DNA of 46,774 nucleotides from positions 1 through 46,774 of the forward strand of contig JBILLS010000012.1 of NCBI GenBank assembly GCA_044375955.1. The letters run 5' to 3'. The notes under the pieces were generated by a model. The model saw only the letters and a program-made list of their open reading frames with translations, was not told the DNA's origin and did no database searches. Below are positions 6,206 through 13,934 of this stretch, piece after piece; within the stretch, counting starts at the first letter, position 1; each line of letters opens with the position of its first letter. A program made the translations under genes and the position numbers. Source of the DNA: VGCC01 sp044375955 (GTDB taxonomy: Bacteria; Actinomycetota; Actinomycetes; S36-B12).

Positions 6206-7111
6206 GTGGTCACGTCCGACGACGTTCTCGACGCACTCGAGGCGGAGGCGATAGGCATCCTGCGGGAGACCGCGGGAGCCTTCGCCCGCCCCCTCCTGAT
6301 GTATTCCATCGGCAAGGATTCCTCGGTCCTCATCCATCTCGCACGCAAGGCATTCCACCCTGGTCCCTTCCCATTCCCGTGCATGCACGTGGACAGTCAG
6401 TGGGAGTTCCGCGAGGTGATCGAGCACCGGGATCGGATCGCCCGCGAGGTTGGCTTCGAACTGATCGTCGCGCAGAACGAGGAGGGGATCGCCGAGGGCG
6501 TGAGCCCGATGTCCCACGGCATCCACGAGTACACGCGCATCATGCGCACCGTCCCCCTGCTCCGAGCGTTGGAGGAGGGTCGCTTCGACGCCGCCATCGG
6601 CGGAGGTCGGCGTGATGAGGAGCGCAGTAGGGCCAAGGAGCGCATCTTCAGCCTGCGCGAGGAGGGACAGCGCTGGGAACCACGCTCCCAGCGCCCGGAG
6701 TTCTGGCGCACCGCCAACACCACCCTCGTGCGTGGACAGACGATGCGCGTGTTCCCGTTGTCGAACTGGACGGAGTTGGACGTCTGGCGCCACATCCGGC
6801 GCGAGGGCATTCCCGTGGTCGATCTGTACTTCGCGCGCGTGCGCCCCACCATCGATCGGGAGGGCACCTTGCTCGTGCCCGACGACGACCGCATGCCACT
6901 CCGCGAGGGAGAGATACTCGTCGAGAGGCAGGTGCGTTTCCGCACTTTGGGCTGCTATCCGGTGACCGGGGCGATCGAGTCCGACGCCGCCGACATCGAT
7001 GCCCTCGTCGCGGAGATGGAGACGACCCGGATGAGTGAACGCGCGGGCCGCATGGTGGACGGCGACCGCGGGGATTCGATGGAGGCGAAGAAGCGCTCGG
7101 GCTACTTCTAG
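6206..7111 (+). CDS. cysD: Sulfate adenylyltransferase subunit 2 (CysD), orphan of CysN
   Basis: With GTG at 6206 the protein is 301 residues, matching E. coli CysD (302). A longer in-frame reading from 6149 runs inside the upstream gene. The PP-loop SIGKDSS (34-40), the GGGRRDEE block (132-139), SNWTELDVW, RFRTLGCYP and the C-terminal MEAKKRSGYF are all CysD hallmarks. CysD makes adenosine 5'-phosphosulfate from ATP and sulfate, normally driven by the GTPase CysN. No cysN, cysC or cysH gene is adjacent; the next gene is a convergent tRNA. It is co-transcribed with two methyltransferases, only 2 nt after the second. It may pair with a distant CysN, or supply activated sulfate or an adenylated product to a special pathway. 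Confidence 0.85.
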   Translation: MVTSDDVLDALEAEAIGILRETAGAFARPLLMYSIGKDSSVLIHLARKAFHPGPFPFPCMHVDSQWEFREVIEHRDRIAREVGFELIVAQNEEGIAEGVSPMSHGIHEYTRIMRTVPLLRALEEGRFDAAIGGGRRDEERSRAKERIFSLREEGQRWEPRSQRPEFWRTANTTLVRGQTMRVFPLSNWTELDVWRHIRREGIPVVDLYFARVRPTIDREGTLLVPDDDRMPLREGEILVERQVRFRTLGCYPVTGAIESDAADIDALVAEMETTRMSERAGRMVDGDRGDSMEAKKRSGYF

Positions 7112-7113
7112 CG

Positions 7114-7184
7114 AGCGGGTGACGGGAATCGAACCCGCATGACCAGCTTGGAAGGCTGGGGCTCTGCCATTGAGCTACACCCGC
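7114..7184 (-). tRNA. tRNA-Gly (anticodon TCC)
   Basis: The minus strand folds as a 71-nt tRNA: acceptor GCGGGTG pairs with CACCCGC, the anticodon stem CCAGC/GCTGG carries the loop CTTCCAA with anticodon TCC, and the T arm contains GGTTCGATTCC. The discriminator is T and CCA is not encoded. The 3' end lies 2 nt from the stop codon of the convergent cysD gene. Confidence 0.95.
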
Positions 7185-7205
7185 ATGCCGGTATCCGGCC
7201 CGACG

Positions 7206-7234
7206 AGTGTAGTAGCCGCACACGCCCCTACACT
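7206..7234. promoter_or_regulatory. Symmetric divergent promoter pair for tRNA-Gly and tRNA-Pro
   Basis: AGTGTA (7206-7211) and TACACT (7229-7234) form a perfect inverted repeat separated by exactly 17 nt. Read outward, each is a TACACT -10 element: the minus copy about 20 nt before tRNA-Gly and the plus copy 14 nt before tRNA-Pro. The -35 position of each promoter therefore falls on the -10 of the other. No TTGACA-like -35 is present. Confidence 0.55.
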
Positions 7235-7248
7235 TTTGGCGGCCTGCG

Positions 7249-7324
7249 CGGGGCGTAGCGTAGTGGCTAGCGCGCCTGCTTTGGGAGCAGGAGATCGGGA
7301 GTTCGAGTCTCCCCGCCCCGACCA
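7249..7324 (+). tRNA. tRNA-Pro (anticodon TGG)
   Basis: Acceptor CGGGGCG (7249-7255) pairs with CGCCCCG (7314-7320). The anticodon stem CCTGC/GCAGG encloses TTTGGGA with anticodon TGG, and the T arm carries GTTCGAGTC. The discriminator is A at 7321 and CCA (7322-7324) is genome-encoded, unlike in the other two tRNAs of the window. Confidence 0.95.
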
Positions 7325-7376
7325 CTCGGTACCACCGGTGCCGAAGCCCGACGAGTAGTACCGATTGAGGAGTGTC

Positions 7377-8663
7377 GTGAAGACCGCTGTCGAGACCCTG
7401 TCCCCGACCCGCGTGAAGTTGAGCGTCGAGATCCCCTTCGACGACCTCAAGCCGAGTCTCGATGCGGCTTATGCGCGCATCGCCACGCAGGTCAATATCC
7501 CCGGCTTCCGCAAGGGCAAGGTGCCGGCCCGGGTGATCGAGCAGCGCTTCGGTCGCGGTGTCGTCCTCGAGGAGGCGATCAACGACGCAGTGCCGAAGGC
7601 GTACGACGAGGCCGTGCGCGAGAACAAGATCGTGCCCGTCGGGCGACCCGAGGTCGATGTCTCCGAGCTGAAGGACGGTGAGCCGCTCACCTTCACCGCG
7701 GAAGTCGACGTTCGACCCGAGTTCGACCTTCCCGACTTCGCGACCATGTCGGTCGAGGTCGACCCGGTAGTGGTGAGCGACGAGGATGTCGCCACCCAGA
7801 TCGACAGCCTGCGCGCACGCTTCGCCACATTGACCGAAGTCGATCGCGCGTCCGCAGATGGAGACGTGCTGCTCGTCGATGTCTCCGGCACGACCCCCGA
7901 GGGGGATCCGGTCGATGACCTCTCCGGCCCCGCGATGTCCTACGAGCTCGGCACCGACGGTCTCTTGCCTGGTTTCGACGAGGCGGTGCGCGGTGCGAGC
8001 GCGGGGGAGGCGAGGACCTTCGAGTTCACGCCGCAGAACGGTGACTGGGCCGGGATTCCGCTCACTGTCCATGTTCACGTCACCAAGGTGCGTGAGCGCG
8101 AACTCCCGGCACTCGACGACGACTTCGTCCAGCTCGCATCCGAGTTCGACACCCTGGGTGACCTCCAGGACGATCTGCGCACGCGCCTGGGACGGGTCAA
8201 GCGACTCGAACAGGGGGCGCAGGCCCGCGAGCGCGTTCACGAGGCACTCGTCGACTCCGTGATGATGCCGCTGCCCGAGGGTCTCATCGCGGCCGAGGTT
8301 GCCGCGCACTTCGAGGACGGCCACGACTCGGGTGAGGATCACCGTGTCGAGGTCGAGTTGCAGGCCCGGCGTGGGCTGAAGAGCCAGTTCATCCTGGATC
8401 GGATCGCCGAGAGTGAGGAGATCACGGTCGGCGAGACCGAACTGTCCGCATGGCTCGTCCAGCAGGCACCCCGCTACGGCATGACTCCGGATGCTTTCGC
8501 GAAGGCATTGGTCGAGGCCGGCCAGGTCCCGATGGCTATGCAGGACATCCGTCGGGCCAAGGCCCTGGCGCACGTCCTCGAGTCGGTGACCGTGGTCGAT
8601 ACGACGGGCGCCGCGGTCGATCTCAAGGCGCTGGACCGCGATCTGGTGCCGACCGCCGAATAG
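7377..8663 (+). CDS. tig: Trigger factor
   Basis: This ribosome-bound chaperone and peptidyl-prolyl isomerase is the first to meet nascent chains. The N-terminal domain holds the ribosome-binding signature GFRKGK at 43-48. A central FKBP-like domain follows (roughly 150-240, around DVSGTTPEGDPVDD and LPGFDEAVRGA), then the helical C-terminal arms. At 428 residues it is of normal size. I chose GTG at 7377 because GAGGAG (7367-7372) is 4 nt upstream; a TTG at 7365 would overlap that site. It precedes the Clp protease genes, the usual actinobacterial order, but a hairpin and a separate promoter divide it from clpP1. Confidence 0.95.
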   Translation: MKTAVETLSPTRVKLSVEIPFDDLKPSLDAAYARIATQVNIPGFRKGKVPARVIEQRFGRGVVLEEAINDAVPKAYDEAVRENKIVPVGRPEVDVSELKDGEPLTFTAEVDVRPEFDLPDFATMSVEVDPVVVSDEDVATQIDSLRARFATLTEVDRASADGDVLLVDVSGTTPEGDPVDDLSGPAMSYELGTDGLLPGFDEAVRGASAGEARTFEFTPQNGDWAGIPLTVHVHVTKVRERELPALDDDFVQLASEFDTLGDLQDDLRTRLGRVKRLEQGAQARERVHEALVDSVMMPLPEGLIAAEVAAHFEDGHDSGEDHRVEVELQARRGLKSQFILDRIAESEEITVGETELSAWLVQQAPRYGMTPDAFAKALVEAGQVPMAMQDIRRAKALAHVLESVTVVDTTGAAVDLKALDRDLVPTAE

Positions 8664-8689
8664 TTTCGGCCCTCGGCGAACCGGCAGTT

Positions 8690-8708
8690 CTCGGGGCGGT
8701 GCCCCGAG
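8690..8708 (+). terminator. Hairpin between tig and clpP1
   Basis: CTCGGGGC (8690-8697), loop GGT, GCCCCGAG (8701-8708): a perfect 8-bp stem with a 3-nt loop, 27 nt after the tig stop. No T-run follows, so it is not a textbook intrinsic terminator. It could still end or pause tig transcription ahead of the clpP1 promoter. Confidence 0.5.
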
Positions 8709-8719
8709 CATTCAGCGAC

Positions 8720-8732
8720 TAGTGTTGCTGCA
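8720..8732 (+). promoter_or_regulatory. Leaderless promoter of clpP1
   Basis: A -10 element TAGTGT (8720-8725) is followed by 6 nt and the clpP1 ATG at 8732, with no ribosome site. Transcription would start at or next to the A of ATG. No clear -35 was found. Confidence 0.5.
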
Positions 8733-9349
8733 TGCCCCACGAGATGAATGATCTGCGCGCGCCCGGTGGCGGAATGACCGGCTTCGGCGACATGTTGGAT
8801 GAGCGGCTCCTGCGTGAGCGGATCATCTGGCTCGAAGGCGAGGTGCGGGACGAGAACTCCAACCGGATCGCCAAGCAACTTCAGGTCCTCGCGGCGGAGG
8901 ATCCCGAGCGGGACATCACCCTGTACATCAACTCACCCGGTGGATCCATCACCGCGGGCATGGTCATCTACGACACGATGCAGTTGATCCCGAACAACGT
9001 CACCACGATCGCCATGGGTCTCGCTGCGTCGATGGGACAGTTCCTGCTCTGCGCGGGAACCACCGGCAAGCGTTACGCGACCCCGAATACACGCATCATG
9101 ATGCACCAGCCTCTCGGCGGCATCGGTGGAACAGCCAGCGACATCAAGATCCAGGCCGAGCAGATGCTGTTCATCAAGAAGCGCATGGCGGAACTCATCG
9201 CCAGCCACTCCGGGCAGACCCTCGAGCAGATCGAGAAGGACTCCGATCGCGACCGGTGGTTCACCGCGGACGAGGCGTGCGCCTACGGCCTGATCGATCA
9301 CGTCTACAGCACCGCGGCCGATGCCCCGTCGGGCAAGGGAGGCAAGTGA
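8732..9349 (+). CDS. clpP1: ATP-dependent Clp protease proteolytic subunit ClpP1
   Basis: This serine peptidase forms a heptameric ring of the Clp chamber. The catalytic triad is S100 (in GLAASMG), H125 (in MMHQP) and D174, with spacing identical to E. coli S97/H122/D171. At 205 residues it is the usual size. The N-terminus (MPHEMNDL) may be a short propeptide; an ATG five codons in (8744) is an alternative start, but the first ATG fits the leaderless promoter. Its stop overlaps the clpP2 start as TGATG. In actinobacteria ClpP1 and ClpP2 form a mixed 14-mer, both needed for activity, fed by ClpX or ClpC. Confidence 0.95.
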   Translation: MPHEMNDLRAPGGGMTGFGDMLDERLLRERIIWLEGEVRDENSNRIAKQLQVLAAEDPERDITLYINSPGGSITAGMVIYDTMQLIPNNVTTIAMGLAASMGQFLLCAGTTGKRYATPNTRIMMHQPLGGIGGTASDIKIQAEQMLFIKKRMAELIASHSGQTLEQIEKDSDRDRWFTADEACAYGLIDHVYSTAADAPSGKGGK

Positions 9350-9954
9350 TGAACAGTCCCACCGGCCGCTACATCATCCCGGAGTTCCGTGAGCGCAGCG
9401 CCAATGGCGAGCGCATCCACAACCCGTACACGAAGCTCTTCGAGGAGCGCATCATCTTCCTCGGCGTGCAGATCGACGACGCGTCCGCCGACGACGTCAT
9501 GGCGCAGCTGCTCACCCTCGAATCCATGGACCCCGATCGCGATATCCAGATCTACATCAACTCACCCGGTGGCTCGTACACCGCGATGACAGCGATCTAC
9601 GACACCATGCAGTTCGTCAAGCCACAGGTGCAGACCGTGTGCCTGGGTCAGGCCGCCTCGGCGGCCGCCGTGCTGCTCGCAGCAGGGACTCCCGGGAAGC
9701 GCTTCGCGCTGCCTCATGCGCGGGTCCTGATCCATCAGCCGTACACCGAGGGTGGCGGTCAGGGCTCGGATATCGAGATCCAGGCGAACGAGATCATCCG
9801 GATGCGCAAGGAGATGGAGGGGATCCTCTCCAAGCACACCGGGCGCACCCTGGACCAGATCGAGTCGGACATCGAGCGCGACAAGATCCTGACGGCCGAC
9901 ATGGCCAAGGAGTACGGGATCATCGACGCGGTCATCTCCTCCCGCAAGGCCTAG
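9349..9954 (+). CDS. clpP2: ATP-dependent Clp protease proteolytic subunit ClpP2
   Basis: The 201-residue second ClpP has triad S104, H129 and D178. The serine motif reads GQAASAAAVLL, the form typical of actinobacterial ClpP2, where Ala replaces the usual Met after the serine. The ATG at 9349 overlaps the clpP1 stop, which fixes the start; an in-frame extension upstream is inside clpP1. clpX follows after 130 nt. In mycobacteria this ring docks the unfoldase, and that is likely here. Confidence 0.95.
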   Translation: MNSPTGRYIIPEFRERSANGERIHNPYTKLFEERIIFLGVQIDDASADDVMAQLLTLESMDPDRDIQIYINSPGGSYTAMTAIYDTMQFVKPQVQTVCLGQAASAAAVLLAAGTPGKRFALPHARVLIHQPYTEGGGQGSDIEIQANEIIRMRKEMEGILSKHTGRTLDQIESDIERDKILTADMAKEYGIIDAVISSRKA

Positions 9955-10051
9955 TCCCCGAGGACCCTCAACCGGGGGTCGAGACATCCGTGCGCGCCCT
10001 TAGGGGGCATTCGACGTATTTCCGATGTACGGTCATGTCCGACATATCGGT

Positions 10052-10068
10052 CGTGGCCGCAGGCCACG
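10052..10068 (+). promoter_or_regulatory. Hairpin in the clpX leader
   Basis: CGTGGCC (10052-10058), loop GCA, GGCCACG (10062-10068) form a perfect 7-bp stem only 3 nt upstream of the clpX ribosome site GAAGGGA (10072-10078). A second small inverted repeat, CCGA-CATA-TCGG, lies just before it (10039-10050). In the 130-nt clpP2-clpX gap it could adjust clpX translation or RNA processing; the role is unproven. Confidence 0.35.
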
Positions 10069-10084
10069 TGCGAAGGGACCCCTG

Positions 10085-11368
10085 GTGGCGCGGATCGGCG
10101 AGAGCGGCGACCTGCTCAAGTGTTCCTTCTGTGGCAAGAGCCAGAAGCAGGTCAAGAAGCTCATCGCGGGCCCCGGTGTGTACATCTGCGACGAGTGCAT
10201 CGACCTGTGCAACGAGATCATCGAAGAGGAGTTGACCGAGGCCACCGGTGCATCGCTCGGTGAACTACCCAAGCCACGCGAGATCTACGAGTTTCTCGAC
10301 CAGTACGTCATCGGCCAGGAGACCGCGAAGAAAGCACTCTCGGTGGCGGTCTACAACCACTACAAGCGCGTCCAGGCGGGGGAGTCCACTCGCGACGACG
10401 TCGTCGAACTCGCGAAGTCCAACATCCTGCTGCTCGGACCCACCGGCTCGGGCAAGACGCTGCTCGCGCAGACACTGGCCCGGATGCTCAACGTCCCGTT
10501 CGCGATCGCGGACGCCACGGCGTTGACCGAGGCCGGGTATGTCGGCGAGGACGTCGAGAACATCCTGCTCAAGTTGATCCAGGCCGCCGACTACGACGTC
10601 AAGCGTGCGGAAACCGGAATCATCTACATCGACGAGATCGACAAGGTCGCCCGCAAGAGCGAGAACCCGTCGATCACCCGCGATGTCTCGGGTGAAGGTG
10701 TCCAGCAGGCGCTTCTGAAGATTCTTGAAGGCACCACCGCATCCGTGCCGCCTCAGGGTGGGCGCAAGCACCCGCATCAGGAGTTCATCCAGATCGACAC
10801 CACCAATGTGCTGTTCATCGTCGGTGGCGCCTTCTCCGGACTCGAGCACATCGTCGAGCAGCGGCTCGGCAAGAAGAACCTCGGATTCACCTTCGACCTC
10901 GTCGACGGCGAGCGTGAGGCGGGTCCCCAGAACCTCGACGACGTCTTCGAGCATGTGCTTCCCGAGGACCTCCTCAAGTACGGGATGATCCCCGAGTTCA
11001 TCGGCCGACTTCCGGTATTCACATCCGTCACCAAGCTGGATCAGGAAGCTCTGATCGCCGTCCTGACTGAACCGAAGAATGCCCTGGTGAAGCAGTATCA
11101 GCGTCTGTTCGACCTGGACAACGTGGAGCTCGAGTTCGACGAGGACGCGTTGAAGGAGGTCGCGGAGCAGGCCCTCAAGCGGGGCACCGGCGCCCGCGGA
11201 CTACGCGCCATCCTCGAAGAAGTCCTGCTGCACGTCATGTACGACATTCCGAGTCGTGATGACGTCGCGAAGGTCGTGATCACCGGCGAGGTGGTCCGCG
11301 ACCACGTCAATCCGACTCTCGTGCCTCGCACCGCCCCGCGGCGAGAGCGCAAGGAGAAGTCGGCCTAG
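10085..11368 (+). CDS. clpX: Clp protease ATP-binding unfoldase subunit ClpX
   Basis: This AAA+ unfoldase recognises tagged substrates and feeds them to ClpP. The N-terminal zinc-binding domain has C13, C16, C35 and C38. Walker A is GPTGSGKT, Walker B is IIYIDEID, and the ClpP-docking IGF-type loop region lies before the sensor 2 motif. At 427 residues it is normal for ClpX. The GTG start at 10085 has GAAGGGA 6 nt upstream and gives the usual MARIGxxGDLLKCSFCG beginning. An ATG at 10025 in frame would add 20 basic, non-conserved residues. Its TAG shares a CTAG with the stop of the convergent valS gene. Confidence 0.96.
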   Translation: MARIGESGDLLKCSFCGKSQKQVKKLIAGPGVYICDECIDLCNEIIEEELTEATGASLGELPKPREIYEFLDQYVIGQETAKKALSVAVYNHYKRVQAGESTRDDVVELAKSNILLLGPTGSGKTLLAQTLARMLNVPFAIADATALTEAGYVGEDVENILLKLIQAADYDVKRAETGIIYIDEIDKVARKSENPSITRDVSGEGVQQALLKILEGTTASVPPQGGRKHPHQEFIQIDTTNVLFIVGGAFSGLEHIVEQRLGKKNLGFTFDLVDGEREAGPQNLDDVFEHVLPEDLLKYGMIPEFIGRLPVFTSVTKLDQEALIAVLTEPKNALVKQYQRLFDLDNVELEFDEDALKEVAEQALKRGTGARGLRAILEEVLLHVMYDIPSRDDVAKVVITGEVVRDHVNPTLVPRTAPRRERKEKSA

Positions 11369-13896
11369 TTCTCGGCCAGTACCGCCCGCACCGTCAGCGT
11401 CGCGTCATCGGATGCGGGAACGAGGATCAGCTCGTCCACGCCGCCGGCGGCACGCAGATCCTCGCGCGCCTCGCTGATCGCGCGAATCGCTCCGGGTGTG
11501 CCCTCGACCGTCGCCTCCGACAGCCGCGCCTTCATGGACGCCTTGGCGTCCGACTTCGTCTTGCGGAGACCCGTGAGGGCATCCGACACACGTTCGAGGA
11601 TCTGCGGGTCACCGGAGGCCGGGAACTCGGACTCCGCTGGCCAGGTGGAACGGTGGATGGAGCCGGTTCGCGTCCACGACCACACCTCCTCCGTGGTGAA
11701 GGGGAGGAACGGCGCGAACAGTCGGAGCTGAACGGAGATGGCGAGCGTGAGTGCCGCCCGGGCGCTCTCGGAGGCGGATCCCGTGGCGTAGGCCCGCTCC
11801 TTCACCAGTTCGACGTAGTCATCGGTGAAGGTCCAGAAGAAGGCCTCGGTCACCTCGAGGGCGCGTGCGTAGTTGTAGGCCTCGAAGGCCGCGGTGGCTT
11901 CCTCCACCACCGCCCGTAACCGAGCGAGCATCGACAGGTCGAGCGGTTCGGTGATCGTCGAGACGTCGTCGATGGGACCCATGCTGAGGGTGAACTTGCT
12001 GGCATTGAGGATCTTGATCGCCAGCCGACGACCGATCTTCATCTGACCGACGTCGAAGGCCGTATCCGTTCCGGGTCTCCCCGATGCGGCCCAGTACCGC
12101 ACCGCGTCAGAGCTGTACTCATCCAGGAGGGCCTTCGGAGTCACCACATTGCCCTTGGACTTACTCATCTTCTTGCGGTCGGGGTCGAGGATCCAGCCGG
12201 AGATCGCGGCATTCGTCCACGGCAGGCAGTCATCCTCGAGGTGCGAACGCACGACGGAGGAGAAGAGCCAGGTGCGGATGATCTCGTGGGCCTGCGGACG
12301 GACGTCCATGGGAAACACTCGGCTCCACAGATCCGGATCCCGCTCCCACCCACCGGCGATATGTGGGCTGAGCGAACTGGTCGCCCATGTGTCCATGACA
12401 TCGGGATCGCCGATGAACCCGAGCGGAGCCCCCCGCTGATCCTCGCGGAACCCGGGCGGGGCATCGCTGCTCGGATCGATGGGCAGGGTTCCTTCCTCCG
12501 GGACGATCGGTGTCGAGTAGTCCGGGTTGCCTCCGGCATCGAGTCGGTACCACAGCGGGATGGGCACGCCGAAGAATCGCTGACGGGAGATCAGCCAATC
12601 GCCATTGAGGCCCTCGACCCAGTTCTCGTATCGCACCCGCATGTGGTCGGGATGCCAGGCGAGTTCACGGCCGCGCGCGAGGAGTTGCGCCCGCAGTTCC
12701 GGATCGCGTCCGCCATTCGTGATGTACCACTGCCGCGTGGTCACGATCTCGAGCGGCTTATCGCCCTTTTCAAAGAACTTGACCGGGTGCGTGATCTCCC
12801 GCGGTTCACCGACCAGGTCACCGGTCTCGGTCAGGATCTCCACCATGCGCTCGCGTGCCGTGTGGCTCGTCGCACCCGCGATGCGGGTGTAGGCATCCGC
12901 ACCTGATTCCGTGGTGATCCAGGCGGGAACCTCGGCGAGGATGCGTCCGTCCCAGCCGACGATCGGGCGCGTGGGCAGTTGCAACTCGCGCCACCAGGTG
13001 ACGTCGGTGAGATCCCCGAACGTGCAGATCATCGCAATGCCCGAGCCCTTCTCGGGATCGGCGAGTGAGTGCGCGACCACGGGGACCTCGACCCCGAACA
13101 CCGGAGTGGTCACCGTGGTACCGAAGAGCGGCTGGTATCGCGCGTCCTCGGGGTGCGCGACCAGGCCGACGCATGCTGCGATCAACTCGGGTCGCGTGGT
13201 TTCGATGAAGACGGGGTCGCCACCGGCGCGGTGGAAGCCGATGCGGTGATAGGCACCCGGGCGCTCCCGATCTTCGAGCTCGGCTTGCGCCACGGCAGTG
13301 CGGAAGGTGACATCCCAGAGGGTCGGCGCCTCGGATTGGTACGCCTCCCCGCGCTCAAGATTGCGCAGGAACGCCAGTTGGCTCGTGCGTTGCGCGTTGC
13401 GATCGATGGTCTGGTAGGTCTGGGTCCAATCGACGGATAGACCCATCCGCTTCCACAGATCCTCGAAGGCGACCTCATCCTCGACCGTCAACTTCTCGCA
13501 CAGTTCGACGAAGTTCCTTCGGGAGATGGCCACCTGCGCCTTGGCATCGGGGTGCTCCGGGGGGATGAAGCCCGGGTCGTAGGGGAGTGAGGGATCGCAC
13601 CGCACGCCGAAGTAATTCTGGACCCGGCGCTCCGTGGGAAGACCGTTGTCGTCCCAGCCCATCGGGTAGAAGACCTCGAACCCGCGCATGCGCTTGTACC
13701 TGGCCATGCAGTCGGTGTGCGTGTAGCTGAAGACGTGACCGACGTGCAGGCTCCCGCTCACGGTGGGTGGAGGTGTGTCGATGGAGTACACCTCCGACCG
13801 GCTCTTGGTGCGATCGAAGCGGTAGGTCCCGTTCTCCTCCCACCAGTCCGACCATCGCTGCTCGATGCCATCGAGCGTGGGCTTCTCCGGGACCAT
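11365..13896 (-). CDS. valS: Valyl-tRNA synthetase
   Basis: This class Ia synthetase charges tRNA-Val and edits mischarged threonine. The HIGH-type motif is HVGH at 51-54 and the KMSKS motif is intact in RKKMSKSKGN near residue 576. At 843 residues it has the catalytic, editing and anticodon-binding parts, but is shorter than the E. coli enzyme (951) and ends with little sign of the long C-terminal coiled coil. I chose ATG at 13896 with AGGA 9 nt upstream; a TTG at 13905 would abut that site. Its stop overlaps the convergent clpX stop in CTAG. It is divergent from folC with only 34 nt between the start codons. Confidence 0.95.
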   Translation of the reverse strand: MVPEKPTLDGIEQRWSDWWEENGTYRFDRTKSRSEVYSIDTPPPTVSGSLHVGHVFSYTHTDCMARYKRMRGFEVFYPMGWDDNGLPTERRVQNYFGVRCDPSLPYDPGFIPPEHPDAKAQVAISRRNFVELCEKLTVEDEVAFEDLWKRMGLSVDWTQTYQTIDRNAQRTSQLAFLRNLERGEAYQSEAPTLWDVTFRTAVAQAELEDRERPGAYHRIGFHRAGGDPVFIETTRPELIAACVGLVAHPEDARYQPLFGTTVTTPVFGVEVPVVAHSLADPEKGSGIAMICTFGDLTDVTWWRELQLPTRPIVGWDGRILAEVPAWITTESGADAYTRIAGATSHTARERMVEILTETGDLVGEPREITHPVKFFEKGDKPLEIVTTRQWYITNGGRDPELRAQLLARGRELAWHPDHMRVRYENWVEGLNGDWLISRQRFFGVPIPLWYRLDAGGNPDYSTPIVPEEGTLPIDPSSDAPPGFREDQRGAPLGFIGDPDVMDTWATSSLSPHIAGGWERDPDLWSRVFPMDVRPQAHEIIRTWLFSSVVRSHLEDDCLPWTNAAISGWILDPDRKKMSKSKGNVVTPKALLDEYSSDAVRYWAASGRPGTDTAFDVGQMKIGRRLAIKILNASKFTLSMGPIDDVSTITEPLDLSMLARLRAVVEEATAAFEAYNYARALEVTEAFFWTFTDDYVELVKERAYATGSASESARAALTLAISVQLRLFAPFLPFTTEEVWSWTRTGSIHRSTWPAESEFPASGDPQILERVSDALTGLRKTKSDAKASMKARLSEATVEGTPGAIRAISEAREDLRAAGGVDELILVPASDDATLTVRAVLAEN

Positions 13897-13921
13897 GGTC
13901 GGCAATCCTAGGAGGCGTTCC

Positions 13922-13934
13922 TAGACTGCAATGG
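13922..13934 (+). promoter_or_regulatory. Leaderless promoter of folC
   Basis: A -10 element TAGACT (13922-13927) lies 6 nt before a GTG (13934) that is the second codon of the longer folC reading, and 3 nt before the ATG at 13931. The 6-nt spacing seen at other genes here argues that GTG 13934 is the real start. A possible valS -10, TAGGAT on the minus strand (13910-13905), sits 11 bp away. Confidence 0.45.

Noticed and set aside
6648..8711. A 687-codon open frame on the minus strand.
   Set aside because: It runs through cysD, both tRNA genes and tig. Its predicted protein is rich in His, Arg and Asp without domains, as expected for the antisense of GC-rich genes.
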